Source of the DNA: Cellulomonas fimi | Lineage (GTDB): Bacteria > Actinomycetota > Actinomycetes > Actinomycetales > Cellulomonadaceae | Length of the DNA: 64,000 nucleotides | Direction: 5' to 3' | Assembly: GCF_028583725.1 (NCBI RefSeq) | Contig: NZ_CP110680.1 | Location: 4,278,001-4,342,000, forward strand | Shown here: in pieces, positions 20,870 through 29,046 of the stretch | How the letters are laid out: the number at the start of each line of letters is the position of its first letter | Position numbering within the stretch: position 1 is the stretch's first letter | The notes under the pieces: model-generated | Told to the model about the DNA's origin: nothing | The model's database searches: none | Seen by the model: the letters and a program-made list of their open reading frames with translations, nothing else | Position numbers and translations under genes: made by a program

Positions 20870-21319
20870 ATGGCGCTTCCCGACACCTTCGATCTCGCCA
20901 CCGCGTACTCGTTCTCGGTGAAGATCGACGGCATCCAGGTCCCGCACGTGATGGAGGTCAGCGGCCTCAAGGCCGAGGTCGACAAGGTCACGTACCAGCA
21001 GCAGGCGTCGGACGGGAAGTTCGTCACGCGCCAGATGATGGGCCGGCAGAAGGCCGGTGAGTTCAAGGTCAAGCGCGGCCTGACGGACTCCACGACCGTG
21101 ACCGACTGGCTCAAGGCGGTCTTCGAGGGCAAGCTCGCCGACGCCCGCAAGACGGCCGAGGTCGCGATCTACACGTCCGACAACCAGCTGCTCAAGCGGA
21201 TGAACTTCCGCAACGTCTGGGTCAAGGACGTCGAGCTCGGCGGCACCCTCAAGGCCGGGTCGACCGAGCCGCTCTCCGAGACGTTCACGGTCTGCTGGGA
21301 CGAGATGGAGTTCGCCTGA
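20870..21319 (+). CDS. Inner tube protein 1 (gp19/Afp1-like)
   Basis: This 149-residue tube subunit has the gp19 pattern: YSFSVKIDGIQVPHVMEVSGLKAEVDKVTY, a GRQKAGEFKVKRGLTDSTT strand pair, and the C-terminal NVWVKDVELGGTLKAGSTEP. AAGGAAGGTGA lies 3 nt before the ATG. It directly follows the sheath gene, as in other contractile systems, and is likely the main hexameric tube subunit. Its stop overlaps the next start (TGATG). Confidence 0.93.
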   Translation: MALPDTFDLATAYSFSVKIDGIQVPHVMEVSGLKAEVDKVTYQQQASDGKFVTRQMMGRQKAGEFKVKRGLTDSTTVTDWLKAVFEGKLADARKTAEVAIYTSDNQLLKRMNFRNVWVKDVELGGTLKAGSTEPLSETFTVCWDEMEFA

Positions 21320-21780
21320 TGCGACGCTCCCTGCCCGTCCAGCTGGACGAGCCCGAGGTCGACGAGGTGCCCACGGGCACACCGTCGGCCTCGGCCGTCC
21401 GGCGGGACGCGCTGCGCACCGAGTTCGACTTCCAGCTCCCGCGCGGGTACCTGGACGGCGACGGCGTGCTGCACCGGCACGGCACCATGCGGCTCGCGAC
21501 GGCGCGTGACGAGCTGCTGCCGCTGTACGACGCGCGCGTGCAGGAGAACCCGGCCTACACGACGGTCGTGCTGCTGAGCCGCGTCATCACGTCGCTCGGC
21601 ACCCTCGGCGCGGTCACGCAGAGCGTCGTCGAGAACATGTTCGCGTCCGACGTCGCGTTCCTGCAGGACCTGTACCGCCGCATCAACGCCGAGGGGCACA
21701 CGCGCGCCGCCGTCACGTGCCCGTCGTGCCAGCACCGCTTCGACGTCGACATCTCCGGTGGGCGCCTGGGGGAATCGTGA
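21319..21780 (+). CDS. Small Zn-motif protein between tube and DUF6760 genes (assembly-chaperone candidate)
   Basis: This 153-residue protein is not confidently assigned to a family. The N-terminus is disordered (LDEPEVDEVPTGTPS), the middle has LRTEFDFQLPRGYLDGDGVLHRHGTMRLATARDE, typical of small tail-assembly proteins, and the C-terminus ends with CPSCQHRFDVDISG, one half of a zinc ribbon. Position after the tube gene matches the tail chaperone slot of contractile phages and of Streptomyces CIS clusters. It overlaps the tube gene by 1 nt and the next gene by 4 nt (GTGA), so expression is tightly coupled. Confidence 0.6.
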   Translation: MRRSLPVQLDEPEVDEVPTGTPSASAVRRDALRTEFDFQLPRGYLDGDGVLHRHGTMRLATARDELLPLYDARVQENPAYTTVVLLSRVITSLGTLGAVTQSVVENMFASDVAFLQDLYRRINAEGHTRAAVTCPSCQHRFDVDISGGRLGES

Positions 21781-21935
21781 CGTACGCGCCGGCCCGCATC
21801 CGGGAGGAGGTCGCGTACGTCGCCTACCACTTCCACTGGTCCCACGACGAGATCCTCGACCTCGAGCACCCGCAGCGGCTGGCCTACGTCCAGGAGATCG
21901 CGGCGATCAACCGTCGCATGAGCGAGGAGCGCTGA
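21777..21935 (+). CDS. DUF6760-like small CIS protein
   Basis: This 52-residue protein (TYAPARIREEVAYVAYHF, HWSHDEILDLEHPQRL, ending INRRMSEER) is almost all helix. The HWS..EILDLEH core is characteristic of the short proteins found between the tube and baseplate genes of actinobacterial CIS clusters; I recall the family as DUF6760. The GTG overlaps the previous stop (GTGA). Its aromatic and acidic pattern recalls tail-assembly proteins that pair with a chaperone. Confidence 0.75.
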   Translation: MTYAPARIREEVAYVAYHFHWSHDEILDLEHPQRLAYVQEIAAINRRMSEER

Positions 21936-21936
21936 C

Positions 21937-24900
21937 GTGCGCTGGCCGTGGCAGCGGGACCGTCGCGTCCCGCCGGTCGCCGACCCCGGGGCGCGTCCGG
22001 CGGGGACCGGCGCGAGCGCGGTGTCGACGCCGCCCGGGTCCGGCGACGCGCCGACGAGCGCCCCGGCCGTCACCGCGCCCGTGGCGCGCGAGTCCACCGC
22101 CGGGTGGGCGTTCCTGCCGCCCCTGCAGCGCACGGTCGGGCCCGTCGAGCTGACCAGCCGCCCCATCGCCTTCCTCGCGGACCTGCCGACCCGCTCCGGG
22201 CCCCGGTTCACCGGTCCCATGACGCACGTCGTCGACCACCGCGCGCCCTCGGGGATCGTCGACGGCGACGGCGACCGGTCCGCCCCGCCGGTCCAGCGGT
22301 CGGCGGACGTCGACCTCACGGTCCTGCCGCCCGCCCCGCGTGCCGCTGCTCGTGTGCAGCGCCGCACGGGTGGCCTGGTGGCCCTCGACTCGGCGCCGGT
22401 GGGAACGCCACGACTGCGGGCCGTGCCCGTGGACCCACCGGCGCCGGACACGCCTGTCACCGCGCCGGACCTCGCTCCGGAACCCGTCGCCGTCCCCGCG
22501 CCGTCCGGCGACGGGTGGACGGCCGACGGCTGGGCCGCGCCGGACGCGCCCGACGGTGCCGCCGACGGGTCGTGGCGTGACGGTGGCGCGACGACCGTGC
22601 CGATCGGCTCCGTGACGCCACCCGCCCCGACCACGACGCCCGCCACGCCCGCGCGACCGGACGGGTCCGCCGCCGTGCAGCGCCGTGTCGGCCTCGGGGC
22701 GCCGATCAGCCGGTCGCCGCTCCCCGCGACGCCGCCCGACCTGCCGCTCGTGCAGCGGGAGGTCTCGTCCGAACGCGGGTCGGCTCGCGCGGACCGAGAG
22801 GGCGCGGCAGCGGTCGGACGGTCGGCCGAGACCGGCAGTGGTGGACCCGACGGCGGCGCGACCGTCGCACGGTCGGCCTCCGGCGACGCCCCGACGACGT
22901 CCTCTCCTCCCGGCGCCGGCGGCGCCGGGAGCCCGACGGCCTCTCCCCCGTCGGGATCGCCTGTCGCACCGCCGTCGACGCCCGCCACCGCGCCACCGTC
23001 GGCAGGTCCCGGCCCGGGCCCCGCGTCCGGCGACAGCGTCGTGCAGCGGTCGAGCGGCCCCGTCCCCGCGTCCGGCGACGGCGTCGTGCAGCGGTCGAGC
23101 ACGGCCCCGGACGGCGGAGGCGACCCCGCCGGCGACGCGCCGGCCGTGCCCGTCGACCCGCCGTCCGCCGCGAGCGCACCCTCGCTCGACGTTGCGCGAC
23201 GCGTGTCGCCGCCCTCCTCCGACCCCGGTGGCGCCCTCACGGCCGGCGGCGATCGGGTCTCTGCCGAGCCGGTCGGAGGCGGGACCGCCCCGAGCGACGG
23301 CGGCGGGAGCACGACGATGGGCGGCGCGGGCTCGTCGATCGGTGACGCCGGTACGGCGGCCGGTGACGTGGCCGCGGCGCCCGGCGAGACGCCCGGCGCC
23401 TCCGGCGTCGGCGCCACGACCTCCCCGGACGCGGCGTCGTCGTCCGGTGGCGGCGCACCCGCGACCGGTACCGGTCCGGACGCGCCGAGCGTCCAGCGGG
23501 TGGTGGGCGAACCGTCGGGCGCGCTCGGAGCGCTCGGCACCGACCCGTCGTCGCGCACGTCGGCGTCGACGTCCGACGCCCGGGGCACGGACGCACCGGC
23601 GCCCGTCGTGCCCGAGGGTCCCCGGCACCCGTCGACGGAGGCGCTGCCGGTCGCCCAGCGCCGGACCGACGCCTCAGCCGCCGGCTCGGGCGGCGCGACG
23701 TCCCGCGGTCCGGCACCCACGGCCGCGGCGACGCCCTCCCTCGCGGGCCGTCGTGACGAGGCGCCGAGCGGGCACGGCGGTGCCGCGACGTCCCCTGCGC
23801 CCTCCGCGAGCGTGCAGGCCCTGTCGTCGGCGTCCGCCCCCGCGGCCCCCTCCCCCGCGACCGACGCGTCCCCGGGACTCCCCGGCACCGCGGGCCCGGG
23901 CGGCGGGGAGTCCGCCGCCCGCCGAGCGGACCCGGCGAGCGAGCCCGACGCGTCCACGGCCGCGGCGTCCCGGGTCGACTCGGCGGATCCGGGCACGAGC
24001 ACCGTCGACGTCACGGACTCCGCCCCCACGCTGGGCGGCACCGCACCCCTCACGGCGCTCGACGACGCGGACCGGGCGCCGGACGCGCCACGTCCCGGCG
24101 CGACCGCGCACGGTCCGGGTGCCGCCGTCGACCTCGCGGTCGTCACGCCGTCGACGTCCGTCCAGCGGTCGACGGGGACGACCTCCGAGCCCGCCGGGCC
24201 GACCGCGTCGCTCGCGCCCACACCCCCGGATGCCGCACCGCCCGCGCCCGGCCCGAGCAGCGCCGACCGTCCGAGCACCGCCGACGGGCCGACCGACGCC
24301 GCCACCGGACCGACGGGCCCGACCGGTCCGGGCCCCGGTCCGGGTCCGGGAGCGCCGTCGACCCCGACACGCACGCTGCACGTCGGTCCCCTGCTCGCGG
24401 GCGCACCAGTCGCCGTCCAGCTCACGGTCCGCCCGTCCCCGACGCTGCTCGCGGGCCGCCCCGCGGGCCGTCGAGCCGTGCCCGTCCAGCGCGCCGTCCT
24501 CGGCGCACCCGCACCCGCACCGGAGCGGGCGGCGGGCTCGACGGTGTCGGCCCCTGCGCTCGACCGTGCGCCCGGTGGCGCGTCGGCGGGTGCCGTCGTC
24601 GCGCGGCGTGCGGACGGCGCGTCGCACCCGGCGGACCCGGTCGCCGGGACGGGCTTCGCCGGGCCCGGGGCGGTCGCGTCGCCGCCCGCGGCGGCCACCG
24701 ACCCGGACGACGCCGGCCCCTGGACGGCGGAGGGTGGTGCGTTCACGGTCCCGTCGGCGCCCGGCTCCCCTGCGCCCGGCTCCCCGGTGCCCGGCCCGCT
24801 CACGGTGCTCCAGCGCTCGACCGCCGCGACGTCGCGGTCCGGCCCCGTGGCGGACGCCGCAGCCGCGACCGCCCGGGGCGTGCGCGCGACCACCGACCGG

Positions 24901-25383
24901 CCCCCGGCACCCCTCTCCCCAGGCGGCGCCGGGGCGCCGGTCGGCCTGACGGTGGCCCGCACGACGACACCGGTCGGGGCCACAGCGGTCGGGGCCACAG
25001 CGGTCGGGACGACCCCGGTCGCGCCGGGCCGGGTCGGGACGCCCGACGGCGCCGACGCGGCGCCCGCGGAGCTCGCGGTGGTCCAGCGCCGCGCCGAGCG
25101 TGCGCCGACGGCGAGCACCACGGAGCCGCCGAGCACGCCGAGCACGCCGCCGACGGTCCAGCGCGCCGAGGACGCCGCCCCGCCGCCCCCGCCCCCGGCA
25201 CCGGTCGTCGCGCCCGACGCGGCGAGCGCGGCACCGGAGTCGTCGGGGGCCTCGCCGTTCGCGGCGGCCACCCCGGCCGACCTGGACGAGCTGGCACGGC
25301 GCCTCATGACGCCGCTGATGCGCCGGGTCCGCGGGCAGCTCCTCGTGGACCGCGAGCGCCGCGGCACGCGGATCGACCGGTGA
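21937..25383 (+). CDS. Large disordered Pro/Ala/Ser-rich CIS protein with repeated VQR motifs
   Basis: This 1148-residue protein starts RWPWQRDRR and is almost free of regular structure, with long runs of Pro, Ala, Gly, Ser, Thr and Asp. About 14 short motifs of form V/L-Q-R recur through it, for example PVQRSAD, RVQRRTG, AVQRRVG, VVQRSSG twice, SVQRSTG, TVLQRST, VVQRRAE and TVQRAED. Only the last 40 residues look folded: a helix DLDELARRLMTPLMRRVRGQ followed by LLVDRERRG, an ending I recognise from similarly placed Streptomyces CIS proteins. It sits between the small assembly genes and the second tube gene. It could be a scaffold, a tape-measure substitute or a cargo tether; none is shown. 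Reading-frame continuity over 3.4 kb supports a real gene. Confidence 0.65.
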   Translation: MRWPWQRDRRVPPVADPGARPAGTGASAVSTPPGSGDAPTSAPAVTAPVARESTAGWAFLPPLQRTVGPVELTSRPIAFLADLPTRSGPRFTGPMTHVVDHRAPSGIVDGDGDRSAPPVQRSADVDLTVLPPAPRAAARVQRRTGGLVALDSAPVGTPRLRAVPVDPPAPDTPVTAPDLAPEPVAVPAPSGDGWTADGWAAPDAPDGAADGSWRDGGATTVPIGSVTPPAPTTTPATPARPDGSAAVQRRVGLGAPISRSPLPATPPDLPLVQREVSSERGSARADREGAAAVGRSAETGSGGPDGGATVARSASGDAPTTSSPPGAGGAGSPTASPPSGSPVAPPSTPATAPPSAGPGPGPASGDSVVQRSSGPVPASGDGVVQRSSTAPDGGGDPAGDAPAVPVDPPSAASAPSLDVARRVSPPSSDPGGALTAGGDRVSAEPVGGGTAPSDGGGSTTMGGAGSSIGDAGTAAGDVAAAPGETPGASGVGATTSPDAASSSGGGAPATGTGPDAPSVQRVVGEPSGALGALGTDPSSRTSASTSDARGTDAPAPVVPEGPRHPSTEALPVAQRRTDASAAGSGGATSRGPAPTAAATPSLAGRRDEAPSGHGGAATSPAPSASVQALSSASAPAAPSPATDASPGLPGTAGPGGGESAARRADPASEPDASTAAASRVDSADPGTSTVDVTDSAPTLGGTAPLTALDDADRAPDAPRPGATAHGPGAAVDLAVVTPSTSVQRSTGTTSEPAGPTASLAPTPPDAAPPAPGPSSADRPSTADGPTDAATGPTGPTGPGPGPGPGAPSTPTRTLHVGPLLAGAPVAVQLTVRPSPTLLAGRPAGRRAVPVQRAVLGAPAPAPERAAGSTVSAPALDRAPGGASAGAVVARRADGASHPADPVAGTGFAGPGAVASPPAAATDPDDAGPWTAEGGAFTVPSAPGSPAPGSPVPGPLTVLQRSTAATSRSGPVADAAAATARGVRATTDRPPAPLSPGGAGAPVGLTVARTTTPVGATAVGATAVGTTPVAPGRVGTPDGADAAPAELAVVQRRAERAPTASTTEPPSTPSTPPTVQRAEDAAPPPPPPAPVVAPDAASAAPESSGASPFAAATPADLDELARRLMTPLMRRVRGQLLVDRERRGTRIDR
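23019..23100 (+). repeat. Tandem duplication of a VQR unit within the disordered gene
   Basis: Two 37-bp copies (23019-23055 and 23064-23100) differ at one base and are offset by 45 bp. Each encodes PASGD(S/G)VVQRSS, so the gene has grown by in-frame duplication of its motif unit. Confidence 0.8.
24971..25008 (+). repeat. 15-bp tandem repeat within the disordered gene
   Basis: CGGTCGGGGCCACAG is repeated twice exactly (24971-24985, 24986-25000), followed by a partial third copy. It encodes the run VGATAVGATAVG and is another in-frame expansion. Confidence 0.75.
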
Positions 25384-25423
25384 ACGACGAGCAGGGCGTG
25401 ACGACGACCGAGAGGAGGGACCC

Positions 25424-25855
25424 GTGCTGGAGGACACCGCGACAGCCGTCGGGCTGCAGTACTTCGTGACGGTCGACGGTCACAAGCTCGGCGCGTTCAG
25501 CTCGTGCGAGGGGCTCGGGCTGGAGGTCGTCGTGGAGAGCCGCGAGGAGGGCGGCTTCAACACGGGGGTCTGGCAGCTGCCGACGCGCGTGAAGTACCCG
25601 AACGTGAAGCTGACCCGGCCGCTCGGCAAGGAGACCGCGGACGTCATGGCGTGGCTCTCGACGGTCAGCCAGGGCCTGGTGGCGACGACGGCGAGCATCG
25701 AGGCGCGCACGACGGACGGCACGAAGGTCGTGCGCTGGACGCTGCAGGGCGTCGTGCCGATCCGGTGGACCGGGCCGTCGCTGACGCCGGACACGACGAA
25801 GGTCGTGACGGAGACGCTCGAGCTCGCGCACCACGGCTTCGGCAAGGGGTCGTGA
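25424..25855 (+). CDS. Tube-like protein 2 (gp19/Afp5-like)
   Basis: This 143-residue protein is a second gp19-type tube subunit: GLQYFVTVDGHKLGAFSSCEGLGLEVVVE, TGVWQLPTRVKYPNVKLTRPLGKET and the C-terminal TTKVVTETLELAHHGF. Afp and PVC have such a variant joining the main tube to the spike hub. Its place just before the LysM hub gene supports that role. The GTG start follows GAGAGGAGGGAC. The next gene begins 1 bp after its stop. Confidence 0.9.
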   Translation: MLEDTATAVGLQYFVTVDGHKLGAFSSCEGLGLEVVVESREEGGFNTGVWQLPTRVKYPNVKLTRPLGKETADVMAWLSTVSQGLVATTASIEARTTDGTKVVRWTLQGVVPIRWTGPSLTPDTTKVVTETLELAHHGFGKGS

Positions 25856-25856
25856 G

Positions 25857-26729
25857 ATGGGCTCGGCGACGGGGTTCAACGCGAGCGCGGCCTCCGCGGC
25901 ACCGGCGGGCGCGTCGACGCTGACGCACGCGAAGCTCGACCTGCACGAGCCGTCGAAGGACGGTGCGCTGGACAAGCCGGGGCCGCTCATCGGGTCGGTC
26001 GCGTTCCAGTTCAACCCGAAGGAGCTGACGCTCCAGAAGTCGGCGAAGTGGACGCGCCCGACGACGAAGGGCAGCACGCGGTCGAGCCCGCCGCAGTACC
26101 AGGGGCCGCAGCCGTCGAAGCTGACGCTGGAGATGTTCCTCGACGAGTCGGTGTTCTTCGACCCGGGCAAGAAGCAGGACGGGTCCGTCGTGAAGACCGT
26201 CGAGCAGCTCTTCAAGTGCTGCGTACCGACGGACGCGTCGCACGGGCAGAAGAAGGACTCGCCGCCGTGGGTCAAGTTCTCGTGGGGCGGCCTGACGGGC
26301 TTCCTCGCGTACATCGAGCAGGTGCAGGTGAAGTACACGCTGTTCACGCCGGCGGGGCTGCCGGTGCGGGCGGTGTGCACGGTGACGTTGCAGGAGCTCG
26401 CGGGCGAGCCGCCGGGCACGAACCCGACGTCGGGCGGCCGGGTGCCGCACCGCGAGCACGTCGTGGTGCAGGGCGACACGCTGCCGGGGGTCGCGTACCA
26501 GGAGTACGGGGACGCGGCGCTGTGGCGCGCGGTCGCGGACGTGAACGGCATCGACGACCCGGCGCGGCTGCGCCCGGGCCGGCGGCTGCTGCTGCCGACG
26601 GCGGACGAGCTGCTGCGCACAGCGGCCCCGACCGCGCCGCGCACGCCGCTGACGACGCCGAGGCCGGGCGCACCCGCGGTCACGCCCGCGCCCCGCCGGG
26701 ACAGGGAGGTGGCCGGTGCCGTTCGGTGA
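25857..26729 (+). CDS. LysM-containing hub protein (Afp7/Pvc7-like)
   Basis: This 290-residue protein has an N-terminal hub domain (LIGSVAFQFNPKELTLQKSAKW, then SKLTLEMFLDE and LTGFLAYIEQVQVKYTLF). A LysM module follows at about residues 199-248 (EHVVVQGDTLPGVAYQEYGDAA, ending LRPGRRLLLP), with a Pro-rich tail. In Afp and PVC this protein sits at the tube-spike junction. LysM may bind glycan or serve only as an assembly fold. Its 3' end overlaps the VgrG-like gene by 14 nt. Confidence 0.9.
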   Translation: MGSATGFNASAASAAPAGASTLTHAKLDLHEPSKDGALDKPGPLIGSVAFQFNPKELTLQKSAKWTRPTTKGSTRSSPPQYQGPQPSKLTLEMFLDESVFFDPGKKQDGSVVKTVEQLFKCCVPTDASHGQKKDSPPWVKFSWGGLTGFLAYIEQVQVKYTLFTPAGLPVRAVCTVTLQELAGEPPGTNPTSGGRVPHREHVVVQGDTLPGVAYQEYGDAALWRAVADVNGIDDPARLRPGRRLLLPTADELLRTAAPTAPRTPLTTPRPGAPAVTPAPRRDREVAGAVR

Positions 26730-28584
26730 GGAGCACAGCGCGACGCTGCTGGTGTCGGTCGACGGAGCACCGCTGCCGGCGGACGTCGCGCCGCTGCTGG
26801 TGTCCGGGTACGTCGACAGCGCGCGCAGCGTGCCGGACCTGTTCGTGCTGCGGTTCTCCGACGAGCACGGGACGGTCCTCGCGAAGGGCGGCTTCACGAT
26901 CGGCGCGAAGGTCGAGCTCCAGGTGCAGGCGAGCGGGCCGGGCGGCCCGAAGCCGCTGCTCAAGGGCGAGGTCACGGCGGTCGAGGCTGAGCTCGACCCG
27001 GAGGGCCTGTACACGACCGTGCGCGGCTACGACGTGTCGCACCGCCTCTTCCGGGGCCGCCGGATGGAGGCGTACCGGACGATGAAGCCGGGCGAGATCG
27101 TCCGCAAGGTCGCGCAGCGTGCGGGCCTGACGGTCGGGACGGTGTCGTCCGAGGGCGCCGTCATCGAGCACGCCGTGCAGGACGACGTCGACGACTGGAC
27201 GTTCGTGTCGACGCTCGCCGACGAGCTCGGCTGGGTCGTGCGCGTCGTCGACGGCAAGCTGCACGCCGGTCCGCCCGCCGAGGCGACGGCCGCGCCCGCG
27301 ACGAGCGGCGAGGCGCGCAAGGACCCGCTCGTGCTGGAGGCGGGCGTCAACCTGCAGTGGCTGCGGGCGACGGTCACCGCCGCAGGTCAGGTGCCGGACG
27401 TGCAGGTGCGCAGCTGGGACGTCAAGCAGAAGAAGGCGCTCGTGGGCACGGCGACCGCGTCGACCGTGAGCGCGCAGCTCGCCGACGCGGACCCCGTGAA
27501 GCTCGCGAAGAAGTTCGGCGGGCCGACCCTGGTCGAGCCGGCGTCGCGGCTCGGGACCCAGTCGGCGGTGACGGCGCGCGCCAAGGCGCTCGCGGACCGG
27601 ATCGCGGGCGGGTTCGCCGAGCTCGAGGGTGCGGTGCACGGCAACCCGACGCTGCTCGCGGGAGGGTCGGTCGCGGTGCGCGGCATAGGGTCGCCGTTCG
27701 ACGGCCAGTACGTGCTCACGTCGGTCCGGCACGACTTCGACGCCGAGCGCGGGTACGTCACGTCCTTCACGGTGGCAGGCGCATCGGAGCGGTCGCTGCT
27801 CGGCACCGTGCTCGGGTCGTCGGGCGGCGGGATCGGTGCGGCGGGCGGGCCGACGGGTCGCACGCCGACGCTCGGGGTGATGCCGGCGATCGTCACCGAC
27901 GCGAAGGACCCGGAGTCGCTCAACCGCGTGCGGGTCAAGCTGCCCGTGCACTCCGACACGTACGAGTCGGGGTGGGCGCGCGTCGTGCAGCCGGGTGCAG
28001 GCGCGTCGCGCGGGACCGGCCTGCTGCCGGAGGTCGGCGACGAGGTGCTCGTCGCGTTCGCCGAGGGCGACCTCGCGCAGCCGTACGTCCTCGGCGGGCT
28101 CTACAACGGCAAGGACGCGCCCGACAAGGACCAGGTCGGCGGCACCGACGGCAAGATCCAGAAGCGCGTCTTCGTGTCCCGCACGGGGATGCGCGTCGAG
28201 CACCTGGAGAAGCCGGACGGCGAGGAGCTGACCATCTCCACGAACGCGGGCGCGCAGAAGGTGCGGCTCGTCCAGAAGCCGGACGCGGCGATCGAGATCA
28301 TCTCGGAGGGTCCGGTCACGGTCACCGCGAAGAAGGCGGCGACGGTCACCGCGCAGAACGACGTGTCGGTGACGAGCAAGACCGGCGCGGTCACCGTCAA
28401 GGGTCTCGACGTGACGCTCGAGGGCTCGAAGTCCGTCATGGTCAAGGGGCCCAAGGTGACCATCGAGGGCACCGCGACCACCGACGTGAAGGGCGCCGTC
28501 GTCAAGGTCGCCGCGCAGGGCACCGCCGAGCTGTCGGCGTCCGGCATCACGACCGTCCGCGGCTCGCTCGTGAAGATCAACTGA
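26716..28584 (+). CDS. VgrG-like central spike protein (Afp8/Pvc8-like)
   Basis: This 622-residue spike combines gp27-like and gp5-like parts. The first 380 residues carry the hub domains (KVELQVQASG, GLYTTVRGYDVSHRLFRGRR, KPGEIVRKVAQRAGL). An OB-fold follows at about 390-470 (PAIVTDAKDPESLNRVRVKLP, LLPEVGDEVLVAFAEGD, PYVLGGLYNGKDAP). The C-terminus is a repeating beta-helix needle (VTVTAKKAATVTAQNDVSV, AVTVKGLDVTLEGSKSV). No effector extension follows the needle. The GTG start has GGGAGGTGG at 3-4 nt and lies inside the end of the hub gene. Confidence 0.93.
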   Translation: MPFGEEHSATLLVSVDGAPLPADVAPLLVSGYVDSARSVPDLFVLRFSDEHGTVLAKGGFTIGAKVELQVQASGPGGPKPLLKGEVTAVEAELDPEGLYTTVRGYDVSHRLFRGRRMEAYRTMKPGEIVRKVAQRAGLTVGTVSSEGAVIEHAVQDDVDDWTFVSTLADELGWVVRVVDGKLHAGPPAEATAAPATSGEARKDPLVLEAGVNLQWLRATVTAAGQVPDVQVRSWDVKQKKALVGTATASTVSAQLADADPVKLAKKFGGPTLVEPASRLGTQSAVTARAKALADRIAGGFAELEGAVHGNPTLLAGGSVAVRGIGSPFDGQYVLTSVRHDFDAERGYVTSFTVAGASERSLLGTVLGSSGGGIGAAGGPTGRTPTLGVMPAIVTDAKDPESLNRVRVKLPVHSDTYESGWARVVQPGAGASRGTGLLPEVGDEVLVAFAEGDLAQPYVLGGLYNGKDAPDKDQVGGTDGKIQKRVFVSRTGMRVEHLEKPDGEELTISTNAGAQKVRLVQKPDAAIEIISEGPVTVTAKKAATVTAQNDVSVTSKTGAVTVKGLDVTLEGSKSVMVKGPKVTIEGTATTDVKGAVVKVAAQGTAELSASGITTVRGSLVKIN

Positions 28585-28595
28585 GGGGGCGCGTC

Positions 28596-29045
28596 GTGGG
28601 CCAGGAGTTCATCGGTGCCGGGTGGGCGTTCCCCGTGCGCACCGACGCGACGGGCCGCATCGCGCTGTCCCGTGAGGGCCGCGAGATCGAGGAGAGCATC
28701 CGCCTGATCCTCGCGACGGCCCCCGGCGAGCGGCCCATGCGTCCCGAGTTCGGCTGCGCGGCGCACGACTACGTGTTCGCCCCGGCGGACGCGTCGACGG
28801 CGGGCGCGATCGCCGACGCCGTGCGCGTCGCGCTCGACCGGTGGGAGCCGCGGATCGACCTGCAGGACGTGCTCGTGCGCTACGACGAGGTCGACCGCGG
28901 CCTGCTCTACATCGACGTGCAGTACGCGCTGCGCGGCACGAACGACCCCCGCAACCTCGTCTTCCCCTTCTACACGATCCCCGACGAGCGCCCGGGCACC
29001 CCCGCGGGCACGGGCGCCGCCGGGCCGACGGGCGGAGGTGCCTGA
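28596..29045 (+). CDS. Baseplate wedge protein, gp25/GPW family
   Basis: This 149-residue protein has the gp25 signature: GWAFPVRTDATGRIALSREGREIEESIRLILAT, GERPMRPEFGCAAHDYVF and the C-terminal DPRNLVFPFYTIP. In contractile systems it links the baseplate to the sheath. It starts at GTG 28596, 11 bp after the spike stop. The baseplate J-like gene begins 1 bp after its stop and has its ribosome site inside this gene. Confidence 0.93.
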   Translation: MGQEFIGAGWAFPVRTDATGRIALSREGREIEESIRLILATAPGERPMRPEFGCAAHDYVFAPADASTAGAIADAVRVALDRWEPRIDLQDVLVRYDEVDRGLLYIDVQYALRGTNDPRNLVFPFYTIPDERPGTPAGTGAAGPTGGGA

Positions 29046-29046
29046 C

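Noticed and set aside
23019..25010. CRISPR-like array in the repeated region of the disordered gene
   Set aside because: Repeats are in frame, irregular in spacing and encode protein motifs; there are no unique spacers of constant size and no cas genes.
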